64,000 nucleotides of DNA from Triglochin maritima (lineage: Eukaryota > Streptophyta > Magnoliopsida > Alismatales > Juncaginaceae): the NCBI GenBank assembly GCA_963682175.1, contig OY821770.1, positions 10,756,501 to 10,820,500 of the forward strand, written 5' to 3'. This document shows positions 37,601 to 49,460 of this stretch, piece by piece. The notes under the pieces were generated by a model, which worked only from the letters and a program-made list of their open reading frames with translations, was not told the DNA's origin and searched no databases. Within the stretch, counting starts at the first letter, position 1; every line of letters begins with the position of its first letter. The translations under genes and the position numbers were made by a program.

Positions 37601-40263
37601 ATTTCATGATTTCCATGAGATGTCAAACCATATAAATTTGTTCTTTAAGCTTCATAATCCAAAAATAAAAGATGTCTAACCCTACAATATTTATCACTTT
37701 GGGCTTGTTCGATTGGTCGTTTCAGGTCATCACGTCTTCCTACATGAAAGCTAACTTTCACTACAACTCTATAATTTGATACATATTTGAAATACCTGAG
37801 ACATGCATCTTGCATTTGGCTCAGCTGAAGATGTTTTAATTTTGTCAATATTTAGTGGCAGCATTAAGGCATTGTATTGATCTCCATGACTTCATTTGCT
37901 TGGCAACTAATCAAAATAAGCTACTCTTGTAACATCAATATTACATTTTCAAAGAGATGACAAGATATTACTCATAGAGTCATAGTTGTTCTTATTCATG
38001 ACCAGTGCATGACTACTAAAAAGAGCAGTTCATTAGCACAGATGGAATTACACATTTAGTTATAAGGACTTTTAGTTTGTGACTATTCATTCATTTTTGT
38101 GATTCAATATCTTAAAGATTATAACATTTCTGTCAAACTTCTACGGTTACACATTTTGCTCAAGTTTTATTTAAGTGAAGCCTGCTTTTGGAGTATCTGT
38201 GCTGTATAAATGAACCTTATCTCTTTCTAAGTTATTTGGTTTATCAGATTGGATGACTCTTTATTTCTTATCAGATGAATAACCTTGTTTTAAAATTTCA
38301 TAGCGAGAGAACTTCAAAGTCACAGTGGGATCCATTGGGGTTCGATCTCAATTGGGCACATTGTCGTCTATTATGAACACTGTTGACCCAAAGCTTCATC
38401 ACCACTTAGGTATGAAACAATGTGGCTGTTTCCCCAGTCAAGTTAGTTTGTCATACTTGCTCATTTGCTCTTGCCAAAATACTGCATTCTTCTTATAAGT
38501 TTTTCGTTCTTAACAAATAACAATTTGTATCATGACAAAATGTTGTTTCCTTCTAATGTTGGTTTCTTCGTTTAAAAGTAGTTCATTTGTCTAAAAAGCC
38601 AGTAACAAAATTAGTCTCCATATTTGCTAAATACCATGGGACAGAAAGTTGTACCAATTTAGATACATGTTATTTATTCTACTAATTTTTTTTAATGCCT
38701 AACCAAGGGAATTCCCAGTTATTGTAATGAAAATGCAAAAGAGTGTATTCTCTCCACCTTTAGAGCACAAGCAACAAGGAAAAGCAAAGCAGTAGCTCTA
38801 AGCTCTACTTTTGTTGGGGAAATCTAGTGTATAAACACTGTAGTCAGATTAATCATCCACCTTATAGAGAGCAACTTAGCGAAGGCCAAGTTTGTCTTGA
38901 GGCAGAATACTGTTGAACTAAAGTTAATTTGCAGCTATACCCGATCATCATAGATTCATATGTAGTTGTCTTCACATGGCATGACACGCACAATAAGTAC
39001 TTTTTTTTTATCAACTTCTGCTTGATGAGTAGTCGTCTTTACATGGCACTATATCAAGTAGCAACCCTAGCTAGTTCTATGCATGACCTAAGATTTTTTT
39101 TTAAGAAGTCCCTACTTTTGATATTTCTAACTTGTGCATCCTTGTAGCGATTATTTTCACAACTGCTGGAAGTTGAAGCGAACATTCATTACTAACGGAT
39201 GTTTATTAGTGCAGAAGAATTAGATGGTGGGGAGTATCTATTTGCCTTTCGCATGTTGATGGTTCTCTTCCGCCGAGAATTTTCTTTTGTGGATACAATG
39301 TACCTTTGGGAGGTAATTCTTCATAGAGTATCATGTGCTTCTTTTGGGTTGTAAGTCCTTGCATAGTTATTACTTTGCAGTCACATATGGTGTTTTTATA
39401 TAGAAAGAGAGAAAAGGGAAGGATAACTTAACTCCCACTTCTTGAATGGTCATGAAAGAAATCAGGTCTCTTGTTTGGATTGACATGGTATACAAAATAA
39501 AAGGATTTTTCTTTTTGTTAATTTACCATTATAATATTTGTTCTGTAGTCTATTTAGTTTTGGGGCATTTTGAGAAGAAAATGTAGTGACTTTCTTTTCT
39601 CTTCACCCCTGAAAAAGTTGAGGCAAATTTCTCTCCTTTTCCTACCAATCGTGTTGTGCATTTCTTAAAATTACTACAAATTTTCAGTTGATGTGGGCTA
39701 TGGAATACAATCCAAAATTGTTTTCATCGTATGAAAATGAAAGGGCCATGCCAGAAACTGCTGATGATAAGCTGCTGAAGCAATGTGGGAAGTTTGAGAG
39801 GAAAAACATGACAAGTGGTTCAAATAACCATGCTATCACATTTCCTGTTTTCATTGTTGCCAGCGTATTGGAGTCCAGAAATAAAAGGCTGTTAAACGAG
39901 GCGAAAGGCCTTGATGATGTTGTCAAGGTGATTGGTTATTGTAATATGCTTATGTGTGAGTTAGTCTCTTTTGATTTGTAAAAAGAACGAGAGCAAAGCG
40001 TGTAAGTGGTGGGAAATATTTTAAAATCGCATGCATATCTATAACTTATTACTGGTCTTTCTATCAGATTTTGAACGATATAACAGGAAACATGGACGCT
40101 AAAAAGGCATGTGACGATGCCTTGAAAGTTCACACCAAATATTTGGTGAAGGTAAGTGCTTCTAGCATTGCAGAAACAATTTGTGTTTGATCTGGTATCT
40201 TAACTCCTGATATTAGTGATTGCTGATGATTCTTTTCATTTGTAGACAAAGACACCACAATAA
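34616..40263 (+). CDS. TBC-domain Rab GTPase-activating protein
   Basis: Eleven exons: 34616-34729, 34800-34895, 35580-35683, 36033-36268, 37144-37266, 37350-37438, 38304-38409, 39215-39312, 39688-39927, 40068-40151, 40246-40263. All introns are GT-AG and the frame is open for 435 residues. Early landmarks are LSARRWQSSFSEEGYLD and GGVHPSIKGVVWEFLLGCYD. The TBC finger motifs are both intact: IxxDxxR (I183, D186, R189) and YxQ (Y222, Q224). Later blocks include DLCSPISILLENEADAFWCF, ALKVHTKYLVK and the C-terminus TKTPQ. TBC proteins speed GTP hydrolysis by Rab GTPases through these Arg and Gln fingers, controlling vesicle traffic. The target Rab is unknown. The last coding exon is only 18 nt and lies beside a partial duplicate of itself. 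Confidence 0.95.
35800..35878 (+). repeat. SINE-like fragment in TBC intron 3
   Basis: The run CTCCCGCCTAAGCGAGG, a G homopolymer, then ATGTACGCAATCCTACC resembles conserved portions of a plant SINE family as I remember it. No A-tail or target duplication was confirmed. Confidence 0.35.
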
Positions 40264-40471
40264 GCATTTGGTTATACCATGAGTTATTACAGGGTGCAAT
40301 GATGCTTTGAAAGTTCACACCAAATATTTGGAAAATATAGGTACTTGTACTGCAGAAAAAATTCATATTTAATGTGGTCTCCTGAGTCCTGATATTGGAA
40401 TAGCTGATGTCTTTTTTTCTTCAGAAAGAGATATCACAATACGGATTCAGTTGCTATACCGAGATGATTTA
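40116..40471 (+). repeat. Tandem duplication of the last-exon region of the TBC gene
   Basis: Unit 1 (about 40116-40287) covers the end of exon 10, intron 10, exon 11 and early 3' UTR. Unit 2 (about 40301-40471) repeats it at a 185-bp offset, from GATGCTTTGAAAGTTCACACC through a CTTCAG acceptor-like site to a TATACC...GATGATT block. In unit 2 the exon-10 donor GAAGGTAAGT has become AATATAGGTACTT. Confidence 0.85.
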
Positions 40472-40959
40472 AATTGTCCTTGTGAAGTTTTGATTGTTTT
40501 GTCTTCTATTCTTTTCGTATTGTTATTTTTGCCTCTACTGGCTTGTGCATATATGTGGTGAGATCTGTAACTAGCGCCTTGTATTGAAAAGGAGTTGTAT
40601 GTGAATTATGTGACCCTAAACTATGTGAGTTTTGTCTAACGCTTAGATGTTGAAAATTTGCAATATTCTTTTATTTGTTTCCTGCCTTGTCCGTTTAACT
40701 TGCTGCTAGAACAACCTTGATTTGTTCAGTTCAGATCACTGCCATATTTTTAAGATCCATTGAGTAGCTTTAGTCCCACATCTAGAGCCTCGGGATGTAG
40801 TCCATAGATTCTTCCTCCTGTAAGCTAGCTTTTGGGATGGACTCTCCCAAGTCCTAACACATCTAGAGCCTCGGGTTATGACATATTGGAGGCTCTAGTG
40901 AGGTCCAAGAGTGATATGTTAGGCTCCTTGATCAATGAAGGTTAAACTGGTGGTTGACT
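40264..40959. other. 3' UTR and flank of the TBC gene
   Basis: Non-coding. It includes the second unit of the last-exon duplication. Further on, two copies of ACATCTAGAGCCTCGGG (about 40780 and 40859) surround a GGACTCTCCCAAGTCC segment, which looks like a fragment of a repetitive element I cannot classify. Confidence 0.45.
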
Positions 40960-41730
40960 TTAATCAGCACCTATGATGACTAAAGTGTTAGCTAAGGGCA
41001 CCCGAGTGACCCAACATATTGTCAGCATTTCATTGCACCCCCTCACTGGGGTTGTAGGACCTGGCGGTAGACCGCCAGGTCGGTCGGTTGGAGGCCACGT
41101 GTAAACCGCCTCGTCGTAGCAACCTTTCCACTTGGAAACTGCTGACCCAATTCTTCGCCAACAACCCTTCAGCAAGTCCATGTTTTGCGGTCCAGTGTTT
41201 GGGTTTGTTTCACCAACCAAGTCGTACGCATCTTTGATTTTCCTCCACAGTTGATCGTTTTTCTGGTTGGTGCTCACGACAACATCGCAACTAACGCCTA
41301 TGAAGGAGGATATGAAGGCTTCATCTTCGTTTGTTGCCTAAGGCCTTTTCGTTGCAACATTTTTTTTTCAAACTTCCACATGACTTTGGAGGTGATCAGT
41401 TTTGTGAGAGATTCATTGGGAATGAGTCATCCTCGTCACTTCCACCTGCTATATTTTCTTCCGCGTCCTCCTCAACCGAATTGTTGTACGCACCACTACC
41501 TTCCCCATAGAGGAATTGAGAGTACATATTGTATGTCTGATAGAGGTTTGAAGGGGGGATTGTGGAAATGGAGATTGGTAGTGTTGGTAGTTTGGATAGT
41601 TCAACAATTCTCCGGAATGTAGAGGGAAAGATGAATGTCCATACAGATGTTGGTGAGCAGCTCCACTTGGAAACAACTGACGTTGGTTGTTTCCACGACG
41701 ACGGTCAGTATTGTGGTCAGGGGAAGACAT
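40960..41730 (-). pseudogene. Transposon-derived pseudogene with Myb/SANT-like segment
   Basis: Minus-strand coding echoes run from ATG at 41730 (MSSPDHNTDRRRG..., Pro/Tyr/Gln-rich) through an acidic segment in a shifted frame (EDAEENIAGGSDEDDS) to QKNDQLWRKIKDAYD and LLKGCWRRIGSAVSKWKGCYDEA. The last part matches the Trp-spaced Myb/SANT-like domain in plant proteins associated with PIF/Harbinger transposons. Frame breaks near 41450 and 41280 show it is dead. A Harbinger-like terminus GATGACC next to TAA occurs at about 42375. The assignment is moderate. Confidence 0.55.
41058..41081. repeat. Perfect 11-bp palindromic hairpin
   Basis: Arms GACCTGGCGGT and ACCGCCAGGTC are separated by AG. It lies within the transposon-derived pseudogene. 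No U-tract follows and no function is claimed. Confidence 0.9.
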
Positions 41731-42684
41731 TCTAACAAGTTTCGAGTGATGTGGTTAGAGGAAGACTTATATAACATGGGACAACGACACGATGGGAATC
41801 TGTGCAGCTTTAATTTCGGAGATACAACCGAATTCGTCTAAGATCAACCAAGTTCGTCCCATAGAATTCCTGATGATCAGTTTTTTTTCAATTCTACTCT
41901 GACCACGTTGTTGATATCAACAAGTACTTGGACAATAGAGATCGCTTTCAAGACTGTCGTAAACATTTGCAACTCAAATATGACTTGATAGAAAACATAT
42001 GACAATGCTACAAACAACATGAGAATGAGAATGTTTTTTTATTAATTATGTTTTATTTTAATTTTGAAGTTTAGTTATTGTAACACTTTTAATATTTAAT
42101 AAAATTTGTTTTCATTTATTCGTAATTATTCACATTTAATTATAATAATGTACGATAAATAAATTATGTGATATAATTAATTGGAATTGTGGAAAAATAA
42201 AAAAAGGAAAAAATAAGGTGGAAGTGAGAGAGTATTGATGTGACTATGTTGACATTTATGAGTGAGTTGTAGTTGAAATGTGAATAGTACGAGAGAAAAA
42301 ATGTCATGCTAATGTGACGATTAAAGAGAATACTGATTTGACTAAGTTGACATTTATGAAAATGTTATGACTGAAGATGACCTAATAGATATTGATATAC
42401 ACCATTGTGAGATTTGCACATCTTAGAACAATGAACCACGTAATGAAACTTCTCTCACGATTTATTAATGAAATCTCTCTGGCTCTCGCACCCACGCCAA
42501 CCAGCTCTACTCCGCTCTTCTTCCTCACCACGAATCTTGTCGGGTGCGTGGGTAAGCCAAAGGCTTCTTCCTCGTCAGTCATAAAAGTTTATGGCTTCTC
42601 TCTTCTTGTACTGAAGGAACCATAGTGGGGAACTGGGTGGAAGTGAGTCTTAACACTCCAAGCCTACTTCAGGATCTCTCTGCA
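41731..42684. other. AT-rich transposon-derived spacer
   Basis: Two similar GTTGACATTTATG blocks occur near 42250 and 42350, and a possible Harbinger-like end (GATGACC|TAA) at about 42375-42384. No gene is visible. Confidence 0.4.
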
Positions 42685-42830
42685 CGGGTATGCCCTCACC
42701 CGTACCCGTCCAAATTAACAGGTACGGGTATATACCTGTCCGTCTGCTCGTACCCACCACGTACCCGTTTGGTTAGCAGTACGGAGCGGGTAAACGGGTA
42801 TACCCAATAGATTACACCTAATGGATTTCC
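42685..42830 (-). mobile_element. hAT MITE fragment, GGGTAC family
   Basis: It aligns on the minus strand with the right arm of the hAT MITE at 15357-15793, with GTATATACC, GTACCC and GCGGGTA blocks in the same order. The terminal inverted repeat is not intact. Confidence 0.6.
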
Positions 42831-43029
42831 ATTGGTTAAAAACAAACAAGACAATCAACAAAACAATTCTGTTTTTTTTTTCTTTTTTTCCATCTCTACT
42901 GTTTCTATCTTTTTTTTTCTCTCAACAGAGAAAGATTTTGCTTTTTTTTATATAACACCATTTTCTGACTACTGATTTTTTTTTCTTTCCCTTATTTTTT
43001 TTGGATTTTGTTTCTTCTTTCTGCTAGCC

Positions 43030-46000
43030 ATGACGACTTCCAGTCAGAGTTCCACTAGCATGCCAAACACTACCACTTCTTCCACCATATCCGTTTCTGG
43101 AAATCTATCTTTTCACATACATGTGCGTCTTGATCGCACGGACTACCTACTTTGGCGCTCTCAAATCATGGCCATTGTTCGTGGTAATGATCTGTATGGT
43201 TTTCTTGATGGTTTTGTTCCTACCCCTAGTCCGTTTTTAGACGACACTCAAACCATTCCCAATCCTGAATATAAAGCATGGTCTCGACAAGATCAACTAC
43301 TGTTAGGATGATTACTTGCGAGTCTATCTGAGGGGGTGTTAGGACAAACTGTAGGATGCACCACTTCTCGTTCTGCTTGGGTTACACTTGAGAAAGCTTT
43401 CGCTTCTCAGTCTCGTTCACGTATTATTCAACTCAGATTACAAATTCAAACAACAAAAAAAGGAAATCTCTCTATTTCCGACTACCTACAAAAAATGAAG
43501 TCTATTGCCGATAGCTTGTCTGCTGTAGCTCATCCTGTCTCTGATTCTGATCTAGTTCTTTATATTCTTGCTGGGTTAGGGACTGAGTATGACTCTTTTG
43601 TTGTTTCTATATCTACTCGTTCTGATTCTCCAAGTTTAGAAGATTTACATGCCATGCTTCTTACTCATGAAATGCGGTTGGAAAGCAACCTATCTACTGC
43701 TCAGTCCTCTGTTAATGTTGCCACTCGGGCACCTGTGCCAACTAATCGAGGAGGGCGCAATAACAGAGGCAAAGGGCGTGGACGTGGAAGGTTTTTCAAT
43801 AATAACAATAATAATCGTCCTCCCACTCCAAACTTGTCTGCTAATCCTGTTCGACCTAGAGTTCAATGTCAAATCTGTACCAAAATGGGTCATAATGCCC
43901 TTCAGTGTTACAAACGCTTTGATCAGTCCTTTCAACACCCCTCTATTTCTGCTATGATGGCAACCTCTTGCAACATAGCAGATGATGCCTGGTATCCTGA
44001 CTCAGGAGCCACAAACCACCTAACAAATGACCCAGATTCACTTCAGAATTCAACGGACTATACAGGTTGTGATTCTATCAGAACAGCTAATGGAGCAGGT
44101 TTGCCTATCCTACGCACTGGTTCTTTTACTGTTCCTTCATCTTCTAAATTACTAAAAATGCATGATGTTTTTTTATGTTCCTAGTGTTACTCGAAAACTA
44201 TTAAGTGTAGCTAGATTCACTTCAGATAACAATGTATATTTTGATTTTTTCCCAAACATTGCTTTGTGAAGGATCTCTTCTCGGGCCAGGTCCTACTACA
44301 GGGGCACCTTGATCATGATCTTTATAGACTACAACTACCTAGTTCCCTACCTAGGAAACTTGCATTCCACGGGGAACGAACTTCTGCTGACATCTGGCAC
44401 AGACGACTGGGACATCCTTCCGCACGCATTGTTCACTCTGTTTTACATAAACATGTCATTCCTACTGCAGGAAAAACTTTGATAAATAACTGTCATACTT
44501 GTTCCTCTATTAAAAACAATAAACTGCCCTATACTACTACACACATTAAAAGTAACGTTCCCTTAGAACTAATTCATTCTGATGTTTGGGGGCCTGCCCC
44601 TGTTAACTCTCATACTGGTTGTCGCTTTTATGTCAGTTTTTAGATGATTTTAGTCGTTACACTTGGATTTTTCCTATTGATTCTAAGTCTGATGTCTTGC
44701 CTACATTTCAAAAATTCAAGTTACAAGCTGGAAAAAAAAATTCGTGCAAAATTAAAAGCTTTCAAAGTGATTGGGGTGGTGAATACAAATCTGTTTCTAA
44801 ATTTCTTGAGTCAAATGACATTACTCATAGAATTTCTTGTCCTCATACACATGAACAAAATGGTTCTATAGAAAGAAAGCATCGACATATAGTTGATTGT
44901 GACTTATCTCTTCTCACTCATGCTTCTCTTCTAGTTTATTTTTGGGATCATGCATTTTCTACTGTTGTGTTTCTAATTAATAGATTGTCATATACTAATT
45001 CTTCTATTTCTCCTTTTGAAAAATTGTTCAAAACTGCTCCAGACTATTCTGTTTTAAAAGTATTTGGTTGTTCATGTTTTCCATGTTTACGACCTTATAA
45101 TTCCAATAAATTGCAACCTCGTTCTCGTCAATGTGTATTTTTGGGATATAGCACTATGCATAAGGGATATAAATGTTATAATAAACTTACTAATCAGATG
45201 TTTGTTGCCCGTAATGTTATATTTGATGAAACTCATTTTCCTTATGAGGGGGCTAATAAGACTAAGGTATCAGGCAGTAGTAGCTTATCTACTTCTACCA
45301 TACCTATCTTAACCAATACTGACATTGCTACTCCAGTTTCTCCCACTTTAGTTCCCACTATTCCAAGTTCTCTTCCTATTACTTCATCCACACCACAAAA
45401 CTCAAATTCTAACCCTGAACCCACCTCCTCACCCAATCCTTGTCATCTCATGACCACAAGAAATAGGGACAATACTAGGAAAACAAAAACATTTCCTGGT
45501 TTTCAGACCTATGCCACCACCAGACATCCTCTATCCACCTCTTCTCTCCAAGGCACTGGGCCAACTTGCTTCTCTCAAGCTTCCAAAGATTCTAACTGGA
45601 GAAAAGCAATGGATGATGAGTATAATGCCCTAATTCTGAATAACACTTGGACCTTTGTTCCTAAATCATATGCTACAAATCCTATAGGGTGCAAATGGGT
45701 TTTTCGTTTGAAAAGAAATCATGATGGATCTATACAACGATATAAGGCTCGTTTAGTTGCCAAAGGATTTCATCAAGAGGAGAGTATTGACTATTCTGAT
45801 ACCTTTAGTCCTGTAGTTAAACCTGTAACTATTAGGATTATGCTTACCCTTGCCATTTCTAATAACTGGGTAATCAAACAACTTGATATTAATAATGCCT
45901 TTTTAAATGGAGATTTAAGTGAACATGTTTACATGTCTCAACCACCTGGTTTTATTAATAATTCTTATCCAGATCATGTCTGTTTTCTTCGTAAAGCTAT

Positions 46001-47129
46001 ATATGGGCTCAAGCAAGCTCCTCGTGCTTGGTTTACTAAATTTGCACATAAACTAAGTTCCCTTGGTTTTTATCCCACTAAGTCTGATTCGTCTTTATTT
46101 GTATTACGAAACAAAGGACATGTATTATTCATTTTAGTGTATGTGGATGACATTATTGTTACAGGTAGCTCTCCTCTATTGCTTCAACAGGTTATCTCAC
46201 AACTCAACTCTGCCTTTCGTTTAAAAGACTTAGGTTCTCTTCATTATTTCTTAGGAATTAAAGCAACTTTTCACTCCAACGGGTTATTTCTTAACCAGCA
46301 CAAATATATACAGGACTTACTTGTTAAAACTAATATGCAAAACGCTAAAACTCTGTCTTCTCCTGCATGTCCAAACGTTAAACTATCCAAAACAGGAGGT
46401 TCTCTTATGACTAATCCGTTATTATACCGAAGCACTGTTGGTGCTCTTCAATATCTTACACTTACTAGACCAGAAATAACGTTTTCTGTCAACAAAGTCT
46501 GTCAATATATGCATCATCCAACTGAAGATCATTGGGTAGCAGTAAAACGAATTCTAAGATATCTCAAACAAACTATAGACTTTGGCCTCTACATCCATAA
46601 AAATTCTTCCAACAACTTAAGTGGTCTTCATGCATTTTCAGATGCAGATTGGGCTGGAGATCAAGACGATCGCAAATCCACTACTGGTTACTGCATCTTT
46701 ATGGGCAAAAATTTGATCTCCTGGAGGTCAAAGAAACAACCCACCGTAGCTAAATCATCAACTGAAGCAGAATATCGAGGCATCTCTCAGGCTACTGCTG
46801 AAGTCCTCTGGATTAAAAACCTTCTTCTGGAATTAGATCAGTCCTCTTCAGCAACACCAACTCTCTTGTGTGACAATCTTGGCGCAACATACTTGGCATC
46901 CAATCCTGTCTTCCATGCGCGCATGAAGCATGTTGCTATTGACTTCCATTTTGTTCGCGAGCAAGTCTCTTCACAGCAGATTCAAGTTCGGTTTGAATCA
47001 AGCAATGATCAGTTAGCTGATATTTTGACCAAGCCTCTCGTCATTCAACGGTTTACACATCTTCGGTCCAAGCTTCTAGTGGATTCTCCCCCTATCCGCT
47101 TGAAGGGGGGTGTTAGAGCCCAAATCTAA
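43030..47129 (+). pseudogene. Copia gag-pol polyprotein gene with nonsense and frameshift breaks
   Basis: Gag starts at 43030; an in-frame TGA at 43309-43311 interrupts it and the same frame resumes. The gag zinc knuckle (CQIC...GHNALQC) is near 43870-43910. The protease motif WYPDSGATNH is near 43990. Frames shift near 44170, near 44255 and again near 44640. Integrase landmarks are WHRRLGH, FQSDWGGEY and NGSIERKHRH. Reverse transcriptase shows YVDDIIVTG near 46140, and RNase H shows DADWAGDQDDRKSTTGY and KSSTEAEYRG. From 44619 on, one frame stays open through integrase, RT and RNase H, so decay is recent or concentrated in the 5' third. As it stands it cannot make the full polyprotein. Confidence 0.92.
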
Positions 47130-47385
47130 TCTGGCCCATTAAAGCCCTACATATAAGTCCACATGCATTGTATCTCAATTTATTGTAACATTCATTGTAT
47201 CTAATACTAGTCTACATTCTTAGTATTAGAATCTTCTAGTTTTTCTATAGTTAGTGTCTAGGTACAAATGTATTCATGGTTCTAGTAGGCTATAAATAGC
47301 CTCCATCACCTTCATTCTAAATCAACGAGATTCAATTTATTTCCTTTCATTGTGTCCAGTGTTCTCTCTAATACATCATCACTCA
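47111..47385 (+). repeat. 3' LTR of the Copia element
   Basis: It starts TGTTAGAGCCC straight after the polypurine tract and has a TATA box TATAAATA at 47291-47298. The end is not fixed because no second LTR is available for comparison. Confidence 0.65.
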
Positions 47386-48002
47386 AAACAGACGTACCAG
47401 GAAGAGGCCCTTACCAATTCACAAATCCATTGTGCATGCACCAAAGCATAACCATTTCGGAAAAACCAAACAACAAATTAGACTCGACAAAACACCAAAT
47501 GCATAAACCAACGGAAGTCACAAAACACAACAAGATCAAGAATCAATCTTAAGAACAAAACATGACATAATAATCGAAATGGAGGAATCCACACAAATCG
47601 ACATTCACCCTGAAGGTGTGGCGCAGGTTGCACACAAATCAACATTCAGCTTGCACCCCATGAGCTGGAGAGCACTTTGCAGCACAAAAGTTGGAAAGGA
47701 GGGATGACTGATGAGGGAGAAGATGCGACGGACGACGGCGAGGAGGCGAGGTTGAGACAACAAGGCGAGGTTGTGAGGCGAGGAGGAGCGGACAACGAGG
47801 AGGAGAGGATGCGACGGTGAGGATGCGAGGTTCAGACGAGGAGACGACAGGCTTGAGTGGAGGATGTTTGGAACTAGAGCTACGATTTACGAACGTTGGT
47901 TTTGTAACTTTGTTTCTCTTTTGCATATTTAGTCTATACTATTTAGTATTTACTATTTAGTCATTATTCATTAAGTCTGTGAACTGTGACTGTAATATAC
48001 TA
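47386..48002. other. Spacer with GAGGCGAGG-rich low-complexity DNA
   Basis: No gene is supported. 47690-47860 is a purine-rich run of GAGGCGAGG / GATGCGA units. Confidence 0.4.
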
Positions 48003-48003
48003 T

Positions 48004-48042
<39 letters not shown>
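48003..48042. repeat. (TA)n microsatellite
   Basis: An almost pure AT dinucleotide run at the AT-rich core side of the adjacent hAT fragment. Confidence 0.95.
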
Positions 48043-48044
<2 letters not shown>

Positions 48045-48046
48045 GT

Positions 48047-48221
48047 TAACGGGTACGAGTAATGAACATATCCGTACCCGACCCGTTTATCTGGCGGGTA
48101 AACAGGTACGGGTTAACATGCACAAAATTTTAAATGGGTACAAATTTTTGTACCCATACTCGTACCTGTACGGGTCGGGTGGGCGGGTATACGAATATTA
48201 CCTGACACATTTACAACCCTA
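48047..48221 (-). mobile_element. hAT MITE fragment, left-arm half, GGGTAC family
   Basis: On the minus strand it begins TAGGGTTGTAAATGTG and follows the left arm of the MITE at 15357-15793 closely (CGTATACCCG, GGGTACAAA, AAACGGGTCGGGTA). The (TA)n run takes the place of the AT-rich core. Confidence 0.7.
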
Positions 48222-48439
48222 TTCTCGGCTCACAGAACCATTGATCCTTTGTTACGTGTATTGAGAGGAGTGTGAGAACTGGTTCGAAAACTTAGGAGGC
48301 AAAGCTCCAAATTCTTCATCGTCGTACCACCAAGCTTATCGTCATTTCGTCAAGTTTATTGTGCTTGACCAGTGCTACTTTAGGCTCACCGATGCTTAAT
48401 AGAAAAGTGACTATTCACGGAACAGTTCCTAGGCTTCCA

Positions 48440-49460
48440 TTTTAAAAGACAACAAAAAACTCGACGTTGAGGATGTCGAGTTCTAACACTTAGTATATTT
48501 TGCCGTCACTTAATAGGGTGCAACAACAGATAGGAGACCCAATGAACTCGGCACTAGGTTGCCGAGTTCCTTTCTATAAAACTCAGCACTTTGGTTGCCG
48601 AGTTCATGTAAAGAACTTGGCAACCTACGTGTGTCGAGTTCTATAGACCTGCAGGCGGCAACGTAAGTACCGAGTTTGAGGACTTAGAAAATTTCGTACA
48701 ACTAAAGCATGACACCAAATAGAACTCGGCAGTTGTACCGCCAAGTTCCGTTACATAGAACTCGATGTTAGAAGGGTCGAGTTCTGTGGTGTAATTTTAA
48801 CCGCACAACCTGAACGTGCGGAGGCAGTTGCTAGTCTTAGAACATATAAAGAACTCGGTTCCTGTGACACCATGTCTGTAATACAATGTTGAGTTCATTT
48901 TAAAAAAAAAAGAACTCGACATCCGGGACATCGAGTTTTGTTTGGCTATAAAAGCTGTGTGACAGAATATTGAACAATATTACTCTTTTAATGATAGTTT
49001 TCTTGTGTGATTTTGAATTGTTTCACATCTTTCTTGTGTGTGTGCAATTTTGGTTGTACTACTATGATTTTCATTTGGTGTATGTCTTTGAAATGTTTTT
49101 TAACAGGAAATGATGATTGTTGAATTAATGATCAATTCCAAAACTATCTAAACAAAATGTCGAGTTCTGTACACGTAAAGTTGACATCACAGTTGTCGAG
49201 TTCATCTTTATAAAACTCGGCCACGTAGATGCGAAGTTCAATAAAAGTGAACTTGGCAACTTAGGAGGCGAGTTTGGTACACATGTTATTTGGGCTTCAA
49301 ATCTGTTGTTCTATCCTAATGAGTGCGTAAATTTTTCTAAGTGTTAGTACTCAGCTTATTCAACGCTGAGTCCATTTTTAGAGAAGTTGGCGGATGCCGA
49401 GTTTTTTTAAAAAAAAATCTACAGAACTCGACGTCTTAGGTGTTGAGTTTTGTATACACT
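48440..49460. repeat. Array of GAACTCGGCA / TGCCGAGTTC motifs, unclassified
   Basis: About 1 kb in which AACTCGGC / AACTCGAC and their reverse complements recur every 30-80 bp, often as facing pairs. This is the style of transposon subterminal repeat arrays, but no terminal inverted repeat or transposase was found. Confidence 0.6.

Larger units (their letters stand above)
43030..47385 (+). mobile_element. Ty1/Copia retrotransposon, decayed, 5' LTR not found
   Basis: Gag and pol regions in Copia order (protease, integrase, reverse transcriptase, RNase H) occupy 43030-47100. A polypurine tract TTGAAGGGGGG and a 3' LTR starting TGTTAGAGCCC at 47111 follow. I searched the roughly 400 bp upstream of gag for the same LTR start or a tRNA-Met primer site and saw neither, only a T-rich leader and a hAT fragment. 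The 3' LTR end is approximate. Confidence 0.88.

Noticed and set aside
47639..47926. Ser/Pro-rich minus-strand frame
   Set aside because: Comes from GAGGCGAGG-type low-complexity DNA; no homology recognised.
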